From an uncultured Actinomycetes bacterium (GTDB lineage: Bacteria; Actinomycetota; Acidimicrobiia; IMCC26256; PALSA-555): a DNA stretch of 19,160 nt. Position 1 is the first letter of the stretch. Every line of letters starts with the position of its first letter. The stretch is from the NCBI GenBank assembly GCA_937927875.1, contig CALEYV010000019.1, positions 1 to 19,160 on the forward strand. Direction: 5' to 3'. This document shows positions 14,217 to 19,160 of the stretch, one piece after another. A program made the position numbers and the translations under genes. The notes beneath the pieces are model-generated. The model was not told the DNA's origin. It ran no database searches and saw only the letters and a program-made list of their open reading frames with translations.

Positions 14217-14650
14217 AGCCCCGGGTCCCGGTCGTCGACGGGCTGTTCACCGAGGACGCCGGGCCGCCGGCGCTCCTGGGCGGTCGCTGCCCTCGCTGCG
14301 GGTCGGTCTTCTTCCCGAAGCAGTGGTCGTTCTGCCGCAACCCCCACTGCGACGGCGGTCCGCTCGACGACACGCCGCTGTCCACCCGGGGTCGGCTCTG
14401 GTCGTGGACCGACAACCGCTACGCGCCGCCGCCCCCGTACCCGGCGGGCGACCCGTTCGAGCCGTACGGGGTCGCCGCCGTCGAGCTCGACGCCGAGCAG
14501 ATGATCGTGCTCGGCCAGCTCGCTCGCGGCACCGATATCGGCCGGCTGCAGCTGGGTCAGGAGATGGAGCTGGTGGTCGAGCCGCTCTTCGAGGACGACG
14601 ACGCCGTCCACACGGTGTGGAAGTGGCGGGCCGGGAGCGTGACGGGGTGA
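14213..14650 (+). CDS. DUF35/OB-fold zinc-ribbon protein, partner of the Ltp-type protein
   Basis: 145 residues. An N-terminal rubredoxin-like zinc ribbon is clear: CPRC at about 26-29 and a second pair near 43-48 (CRNPHC), followed by an OB-fold with GRLWSWTDNRYAPP. DUF35 proteins bind thiolase-like enzymes and are needed for their stability or for substrate channelling, as with ChsH2-Ltp2 and the Rv1628c-Rv1627c pair in mycobacteria. The gene overlaps echA20 by four bases, with GAGGAG eight bases before ATG 14213, and overlaps the thiolase-like gene by GTGA. It is therefore expected to form a complex with the next product. All four zinc-binding Cys are present. Confidence 0.88.
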   Translation: MKPRVPVVDGLFTEDAGPPALLGGRCPRCGSVFFPKQWSFCRNPHCDGGPLDDTPLSTRGRLWSWTDNRYAPPPPYPAGDPFEPYGVAAVELDAEQMIVLGQLARGTDIGRLQLGQEMELVVEPLFEDDDAVHTVWKWRAGSVTG

Positions 14651-15834
14651 GCGACGTGCAGATCCTCGGCGTGGGCATGCACCCCTGGGGCAAGTGGGGT
14701 CGCAACTTCGCCGAGTACGCGGTGGTGGCAGCCCGGGCCGCGCTCGCCGACGCCGGGCTGAGCCTGGGCGACGTGCAGTTCCTCGCGGCCGGCAACACGA
14801 TGCGCAACGGCTATCCCGGCTACGTGGCCGGGTCGACGATCGCCCAAGCGCTCGGCTGGTCCGGGATCCCGGTGTCGTCCAGCTACGCCGCCTGCGCGTC
14901 GGGCGCCGTCGCGCTCGACGCGGCCCGGGCCCGCATCCAGGCCGGGAAGGCGGACGTCGCCCTCGTCGTCGGCGCCGACACCGCGCCGAAGGGCTTCTTC
15001 GGCCCGCTGCCCGGGGACCGGCCCGAGGACCCGGACTGGCTGCGGTTCCGGCTGCTCGGCGCGACGAACCCGACCTACTTCGGCCTGTACGCGCGCCGGC
15101 GCATGGAGCGCTTCGGCGCCACCGCGAAGGACTTCGCGGCCGTGAAGGTGAAGAACAGCCGGCACGGCGCCTCGAACCCGAACGCCCGCTACCGCAAGGT
15201 GTTCACCGAGGACGAGATCGCGGAGTCGCCGGTGGTCGCCGAGCCGCTCCGCCTCGTCGACATCTGCGCCACCAGCGACGGCGCCGCCGCGGTCGTGCTC
15301 ACCAGCGCCGAGTTCGCGGCCCGCCAGTCCGACCGCCGGCCGGTGACGGTCGCCGCGGTGTCGACGGTGACGCCGACCTACCCGAACACCGACCTCGACC
15401 TGCCCGACATCGCGACCGACTCCGGGGTCGGCGCGCCGCCCCACGCCCGCCCGTTCCGCGACGCCATCGCGCACGTCGCGTACGAAGAGGCCGGGCTCGG
15501 GCCGGAGGACCTGAGCTGCGCCGAGGTCTACGACCTCTCCACCGCGCTCGAGCTCGACTGGTACGAGAACATCGGGCTCTGCGGGCCGGGCGAGGCCGAA
15601 GCGCTGCTGCACAGCGGGGCGACGACGCTCGGCGGGCGGGTGCCGGTGAACCCGAGCGGGGGGCTGGCGTGCTTCGGCGAGGCGATTCCGGCCCAGGCGC
15701 TGGCCCAGGTCTGTGAGATCGTGACGCAGCTGCGCGGAGACGCCGGGGAGCGCCAGGTCGAGGACGCCACGGTCGGGCTGGCGATCAACCAGGGTCTGTT
15801 CGGCCACGGATCCTGCGTGATCGTGACCCGCTGA
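14647..15834 (+). CDS. Thiolase-fold lipid-transfer-type protein (Ltp family, Rv1627c-like)
   Basis: 395 residues from GTG 14647, which overlaps the DUF35 stop (GTGA) with GGGAG nine bases upstream. The thiolase fold is evident, with Cys83 in YAACASGAVAL and a NPSGG motif at 335-339. In classical thiolases the latter motif leads to a catalytic His; here Glu345 occupies that place, and the second Cys motif near the C-terminus is missing (NQGLFGHGSC instead). This argues against ordinary thiolysis and for an Ltp-type role, such as the retro-aldol cleavage done by Ltp2 with ChsH2 on steroid side chains. The adjacent DUF35 gene supports this. The exact substrate is unknown. Confidence 0.83.
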   Translation: MSDVQILGVGMHPWGKWGRNFAEYAVVAARAALADAGLSLGDVQFLAAGNTMRNGYPGYVAGSTIAQALGWSGIPVSSSYAACASGAVALDAARARIQAGKADVALVVGADTAPKGFFGPLPGDRPEDPDWLRFRLLGATNPTYFGLYARRRMERFGATAKDFAAVKVKNSRHGASNPNARYRKVFTEDEIAESPVVAEPLRLVDICATSDGAAAVVLTSAEFAARQSDRRPVTVAAVSTVTPTYPNTDLDLPDIATDSGVGAPPHARPFRDAIAHVAYEEAGLGPEDLSCAEVYDLSTALELDWYENIGLCGPGEAEALLHSGATTLGGRVPVNPSGGLACFGEAIPAQALAQVCEIVTQLRGDAGERQVEDATVGLAINQGLFGHGSCVIVTR

Positions 15835-15838
15835 CGCG

Positions 15839-16702
15839 TCAGGCCAGCGGCTCGATCAGGTCCTTCGCCAGCTCGTCGAAAGCCCGGCGGTAGGCGTCGG
15901 GGTCGGTCTCCCAGACCGCGAGCACCCACCTGCTGACGCCGAGGTCCGCGTACTGCGCGACGCGGTCGCGCTTGCGGCTGCCGCTGTAGGTCAGCTCGAT
16001 CGAGTCGGGGTCGCGTCCGGCGTCGCGCGCCGCGGCTTGCATCTCCTGGAGCCGGCCCGCGAAATCGTCGTGGCCGAGCCCGATGGGGAAGTACCCGTCG
16101 CCGAGCCGCCCGGCCCGGCGCGCCGCCGCCGCGCTGTGCCCGCCCACGAGGATCGGGACGCCGGCGGGCCGGGCCGGCTTCGGGTTGCTCTTCGCCCGGT
16201 CGAAGTCCACGAAGGCGCCGTGGTACGTCGGCTCCGGGTCACGCCACAGGATCCGCATGGCCTCGATGTACTCGTCGGTGCGCGCCCCGCGGTCGGCGAA
16301 GCTCGTGCCGACCGCCTCCGCTTCCTCGCGCAGCCACCCGACCCCGATCCCGAGCCGCAGCCGGCCCCCGGACAGCCGGTCGACCGTCGCGCACTCCTTC
16401 GCGCAGACGACCGGGCTGCGCTGGGGAAGGATCAAGACGCCGGTGCCGAGCGCCAGCGTCCTCGTCACGCCGGCCAGGAAGGCGAGGAGGCCGAACGGAT
16501 CGGGGAGGTCGTCGTCCTCGATCCCGATCCGACCCTCGGGGTTGTACGGGTACCGCGACGCGTAGTCGGCCGGGATCACGGCGTGCTCGAAGACCCAGAT
16601 CGACTCGAAGCCCGCGTCCTCGGCCGCCTGTGCGTACGCGGCGAGCTGGTCGGGGGACGAGAGGAAGCTGCCCTGGCACGGCGGCATGAGCCCGAAGCGC
16701 AT
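15839..16702 (-). CDS. LLM-class, probably F420-dependent oxidoreductase
   Basis: 287 residues from ATG 16702. It has the luciferase-like barrel pattern of the actinobacterial F420 group (resembling the Rv2161c-type subfamily): MRFGLMPP start, AEDAGFESIWVFEHAVIP, GTGVLILPQRSPVVCAKECATVD, LGIGVGWLREEAEAVG, and ILVGGHS. Such enzymes use F420 (a few use FMN) for hydride transfer to varied substrates, and some sit in sterol-degradation loci. It is convergent with the thiolase-like gene, four bases apart, so not in that operon. A TAGCGT hexamer eight bases before the ATG suggests a leaderless transcript. Substrate cannot be inferred. Confidence 0.85.
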   Translation of the reverse strand: MRFGLMPPCQGSFLSSPDQLAAYAQAAEDAGFESIWVFEHAVIPADYASRYPYNPEGRIGIEDDDLPDPFGLLAFLAGVTRTLALGTGVLILPQRSPVVCAKECATVDRLSGGRLRLGIGVGWLREEAEAVGTSFADRGARTDEYIEAMRILWRDPEPTYHGAFVDFDRAKSNPKPARPAGVPILVGGHSAAAARRAGRLGDGYFPIGLGHDDFAGRLQEMQAAARDAGRDPDSIELTYSGSRKRDRVAQYADLGVSRWVLAVWETDPDAYRRAFDELAKDLIEPLA

Positions 16703-16767
16703 GAGGGCGCACGCTACCGGGCCCCCGAGACTGGGACGCGTCGGTGGCCGCTCGATAGCGTCATCGT
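16703..16767. promoter_or_regulatory. Divergent leaderless promoters for the LLM oxidoreductase and the UPF0104-like gene
   Basis: The same hexamer TAGCGT occurs on both strands: minus strand 16716 to 16711, eight bases before ATG 16702, and plus strand 16756-16761, six bases before GTG 16768 (an overlapping GTG at 16766 is out of frame). No Shine-Dalgarno sequence or clear -35 is visible on either side. Confidence 0.6.
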
Positions 16768-17793
16768 GTGAGCAGCGAATCCGTCGGGGGCGTGCCCCGG
16801 CGGGCCAAGATCGTGCGCCGCGCGCTGCTGCTCATCGTCGCGCTCGTCCTCCTCTATCTCTTCACGCCGACGCTCGGCGAGGTGCTGTCCCAATGGCCCC
16901 GCCTCGCCCACCTGAACGCGTTGTGGCTCCTCGTCGCGGTCGGCGCCGAGGCGGCCAGCTTCGCGTGCGTGTGGTGGCTGCTCGCGGTGGCGTTGCGATG
17001 CACGAAGTGGTTCGCCATCGCCACGTCGCAGCTGGCCGGGAACGCGCTGAGCCGGGTCATGCCGGCCGGCGCCGCCGCCGGCGCCGCGCTGCAGTACCGG
17101 ATGCTCGCGGCGTCGGGAATCGATGCCCCGGCCGCCGGCTCCGCGCTCACCGCCACGACGCTGGTGCAGCTCGCCACCCTGGCCGCCATCCCGGTGCTCA
17201 GCCTGCTGCTGTCCCTCGTTGGTCGGCCGATCAACCACGGCCTGCGCGAGGCGGCGTGGGTGGGGCTCGGCCTCTTCATCGTGCTCTGCGCCGTCGGCGC
17301 GGTGCTCGTGCTCTCGGATCGGGCGGTGGCGGGGATCGGCTCCGGCATCCAGTGGCTCCACAACCGCATCTTTCGACACCGCGAGCCGTTGCACGACTTC
17401 CCGAAGGAGCTGCGCGACGAGCGGGACATGGTCCGACGCAGCCTCGGCGAGCGCTGGGTCTCGGCCCTGCTGGCGTCGGTCGGCAAGTGGACCTTCGACT
17501 ACTTCGCGCTGCTCGCCTGCCTCGCCGCCGTCGGCGCGCAGCCGGATCCCGGGCTCGTGCTGCTGGCGTACGCAGCCGGCGCGGTGCTCGTCATGATCCC
17601 GATCACGCCGGGCGGGCTCGGCTTCGTCGAGGCGGGGCTCACCGGCGTCCTCGCGCTCGCCGGCGTCGGGACCGGCGACGCGGTGCTCGCCACCCTCGGC
17701 TACCGCCTGGTGTCGTTCTGGCTGCCGCTGCCCGCAGGGCTCGGCGCCTACGCCGCCTTCCGGCTCCGGATCCGGCGGCCGATCACGGCGTGA
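16768..17793 (+). CDS. Integral membrane protein of the UPF0104 / lysylphosphatidylglycerol synthase transmembrane family
   Basis: 341 residues with about seven or eight membrane spans. The first follows a basic N-terminus (residues about 17-32). Family hallmarks are the SRVMPAGAAAGAALQYRML segment after the third span, similar to the NxxxPgGxGgxa pattern, and MIPITPGGLGFVEAGLTG near residues 272-290, the PGGxGxxE motif. Members include the flippase/transferase region of MprF and AglD-type archaeal proteins. In actinobacteria stand-alone versions are uncharacterised and may move or modify lipids in the membrane. No aminoacyl-transferase domain is attached. The stop at 17791-17793 overlaps the 3' end of rpiA by 11 bases on the opposite strand. 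TAGCGT six bases before GTG 16768 suggests leaderless transcription. Confidence 0.82.
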   Translation: MSSESVGGVPRRAKIVRRALLLIVALVLLYLFTPTLGEVLSQWPRLAHLNALWLLVAVGAEAASFACVWWLLAVALRCTKWFAIATSQLAGNALSRVMPAGAAAGAALQYRMLAASGIDAPAAGSALTATTLVQLATLAAIPVLSLLLSLVGRPINHGLREAAWVGLGLFIVLCAVGAVLVLSDRAVAGIGSGIQWLHNRIFRHREPLHDFPKELRDERDMVRRSLGERWVSALLASVGKWTFDYFALLACLAAVGAQPDPGLVLLAYAAGAVLVMIPITPGGLGFVEAGLTGVLALAGVGTGDAVLATLGYRLVSFWLPLPAGLGAYAAFRLRIRRPITA

Positions 17794-18475
17794 GCCAGCG
17801 CACGCCGTCGCGGCCGGCCACGACGACCGCGCTCGTCAGGCCGAGGAAGAGGCCGTGCTCGACGATCCCGGCCCGCGCTGCCAACTCGGCCGCGAGCGCG
17901 CCCAGGTCGTCGATGGGCCCGAACGCGGCGTCGAGGATCAGGTTGCCCTGATCGGTCCGGAAGCGCTCGCCGTCGCGTCCGGAGCGGACCGTCACCGTTG
18001 CGCCGAGCGACTCCACGAAGCGGGCCTGCGACGCCCAGCCCAGCTCGAGCACCTCGAGCGGCAACGGGTGCTTGGTGCCCAGCTTCGGGGACAGCTTCGA
18101 CTCGTCGACGACGATCAGCTCCCGCTCGCTCGCTTGCGCCACGATCTTCTCGCGTAGATGCGCGCCGCCGCCGCCCTTGATGAGGTTCAAGGCCGGGTCG
18201 ACCTCGTCGGCGCCGTCGATCGTCACGTCGAGTCCCCGCGGCAGATCGTCCGGGAGGAGCGGGATGCCGAGCGCCTCCGCCTCCCGGCGCGTCTCGTCCG
18301 ACGTTGCGAACGCCACCAGGTCCTGGAGCGCGCCCTCGGCGAGCAGCGCGCCGATGCGACGGGTGGCAAAGATCGCGGTGCTGCCGGTGCCAAGGCCGAC
18401 CGCCATCCCCGATCGGACCTCGTTGACCGCGGCTTCCGCGGCCTGCTGCTTGAGGCCGGCCTGCGGATCGGTCAT
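17783..18475 (-). CDS. rpiA: Ribose-5-phosphate isomerase A
   Basis: 230 residues from ATG 18475, the usual RpiA length. It interconverts ribose 5-phosphate and ribulose 5-phosphate in the pentose phosphate pathway. All signature motifs are present: GLGTGSTA (phosphate binding), SDETR, DGADEVDP, KGGGGAHLREKIVA with the catalytic Glu of the LREK segment, and DESKL. The open frame extends 14 codons further to 18517, but that part overlaps the divergent crotonase start. TAGGGT seven bases before ATG 18475 marks a likely leaderless promoter. A GTG three bases upstream is a minor alternative. Its 3' end overlaps the convergent UPF0104-like gene. Confidence 0.95.
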   Translation of the reverse strand: MTDPQAGLKQQAAEAAVNEVRSGMAVGLGTGSTAIFATRRIGALLAEGALQDLVAFATSDETRREAEALGIPLLPDDLPRGLDVTIDGADEVDPALNLIKGGGGAHLREKIVAQASERELIVVDESKLSPKLGTKHPLPLEVLELGWASQARFVESLGATVTVRSGRDGERFRTDQGNLILDAAFGPIDDLGALAAELAARAGIVEHGLFLGLTSAVVVAGRDGVRWLTP

Positions 18476-18516
18476 CACGGCGACCCTATCGGGGCGCCCA
18501 AGTAGGGTCCGCGCCA
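18476..18516. promoter_or_regulatory. Divergent leaderless promoters for rpiA and the second EchA20-like gene
   Basis: TAGGGT occurs on both strands: minus strand 18488 to 18483, seven bases before ATG 18475, and plus strand 18503-18508, eight bases before ATG 18517. The two hexamers form an inverted repeat around an 8-bp palindrome GGGCGCCC (18492-18499). No Shine-Dalgarno sequence is seen. Confidence 0.6.
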
Positions 18517-19160
18517 ATGGGCATCCGGACCGAGCGCGCCGTCGAGCACGTCGCGGAGGTGGTGCTCGATGTCCCGCCCGTGAACGCGCTCCGCGCCGAT
18601 GACTTCCTCGAGCTGGCCCGCGTCGTCACCGAGCTCGGCCGCGACACGTCCGTGCGCGCGGTGCTGCTGCGCTCAGCGGTGGAGCGCGGCTTCGCGGCCG
18701 GGGTGGACGTCGGCGAGATGACCGCCGGCGGCCCGCGAGCGGTGGTCGCGTTGACGCGGGCGTGCGCCGACGCGTACGCGGCGGTCGACGAGTGCGACGT
18801 GCCGGTCGTGGCGGCGGTCCACGGCTTCTGCCTGGCGACCGGCGTCGGCCTGGTCGGCGGCACGGACGTGATCGTGGCGGCCGCCGACGCCACGTTCGGG
18901 CTGCCCGAGGTCGACGCCGGCGGGCTCGGCACCGCGACCCAGCTGGCGCGGCTGGTCCCGGAGAAGAAGGTCCGCTGGCTGGCCTACTCGGGGACGCGCG
19001 TCGGTGCCGACGTCGTGGCGCGCTGGGGCGGGGTCGACCGGGTCGTACCCCGGGATCGCCTGCTGGACGAGGCCCGCGCGGTCGCGTCGACGCTGGCGGC
19101 CAAGAGCCCGACGGTGCTGCGACGGGCCCGGGCGTCGCTGCACGCCATCGACCCGACCGA
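18517..19160 (+). CDS. Second EchA20-like crotonase paralogue, cut by the window end
   Basis: The frame is open from ATG 18517 to the end, giving at least 214 residues without a stop. It aligns almost without gaps to the EchA20-like protein at 13437 (HVAEVV, PPVNAL, GVDxxE, TFGLPEVD, LARLVP, AAKSP). It differs at otherwise shared sites: the second oxyanion-hole stretch CLGGG is CLATG (107-109), and in LPEVDAGGLGTATQL Ala134 and Gln142 replace Arg134 and His142. So it is an intact-looking but divergent paralogue that may act on a different substrate or reaction. It is expressed divergently from rpiA, apparently leaderless. The C-terminal end, where EchA20 has a diagnostic EQGFTFE segment, is outside the window. 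Confidence 0.82.
   Translation, partial: MGIRTERAVEHVAEVVLDVPPVNALRADDFLELARVVTELGRDTSVRAVLLRSAVERGFAAGVDVGEMTAGGPRAVVALTRACADAYAAVDECDVPVVAAVHGFCLATGVGLVGGTDVIVAAADATFGLPEVDAGGLGTATQLARLVPEKKVRWLAYSGTRVGADVVARWGGVDRVVPRDRLLDEARAVASTLAAKSPTVLRRARASLHAIDPT

Noticed and set aside
14557..15807. 416-codon minus-strand open frame
   Set aside because: It is fully antisense to the thiolase-fold gene, whose family motifs are clear.

Overview
This is high-GC DNA with dense, mostly overlapping or abutting genes. It is probably from an actinobacterium, most likely an uncultured Acidimicrobiia-like lineage (inference). Supporting signs are an actinobacterial DUF3039 protein, an F420-type luciferase-like oxidoreductase, genes closely resembling the mycobacterial KstR2 regulon of steroid-ring catabolism, and many apparently leaderless genes. 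No rRNA, tRNA, CRISPR array or insertion sequence was seen.

Layout. 1-1779: the end of a coiled-coil protein coupled to a family-2 glycosyltransferase (cell-surface glycan work). 1799-4105: a small DUF3039 protein on the minus strand, divergent from a zinc alcohol dehydrogenase/dienelactone hydrolase pair. 4211-6900: two membrane proteins, a CPBP-family protease-like protein and a multi-pass protein carrying an alpha/beta hydrolase domain that appears to start at CTG. 6957-9217: an accessory island of visibly lower GC. It holds a RES-domain toxin with its Xre/MbcA-type antitoxin, divergent from an unrecognised 405-residue, probably barrel-shaped protein. 9241-16702: a lipid/steroid catabolic block with a MaoC hydratase, a FadE30-like acyl-CoA dehydrogenase, an IpdF-like dehydrogenase, an orphan protein, an Rv3549c-like SDR divergent from an EchA20-like ring hydrolase, a DUF35 protein, an Ltp-type thiolase-fold protein and an F420-type oxidoreductase. 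16768-19160: a UPF0104/LPG-synthase-like membrane protein, ribose-5-phosphate isomerase A, and a second, divergent EchA20 paralogue cut by the window end.

How it works together. FadE30, IpdF and EchA20 act in sequence on the CoA-linked C/D-ring remnant of sterols (HIP-CoA) in mycobacteria. The same pairings occur here (fadE30 followed by ipdF; an Rv3549c-like SDR divergent from echA20), so degradation of steroid rings or a similar bicyclic acid is a good hypothesis. FadD3, IpdAB, IpdC and FadA6 equivalents are not in the window.

The most striking non-coding pattern is that five divergent intergenic regions each carry a TANNNT hexamer 6-8 bases before both start codons. This implies back-to-back leaderless promoters. 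In one of them (9698-9707) the two hexamers share a TA step. A sixth divergent region, in the toxin-antitoxin island, has a shared TATA core amid several palindromes. The best candidate for an undescribed system is that island: RES/Xre plus the unknown protein.
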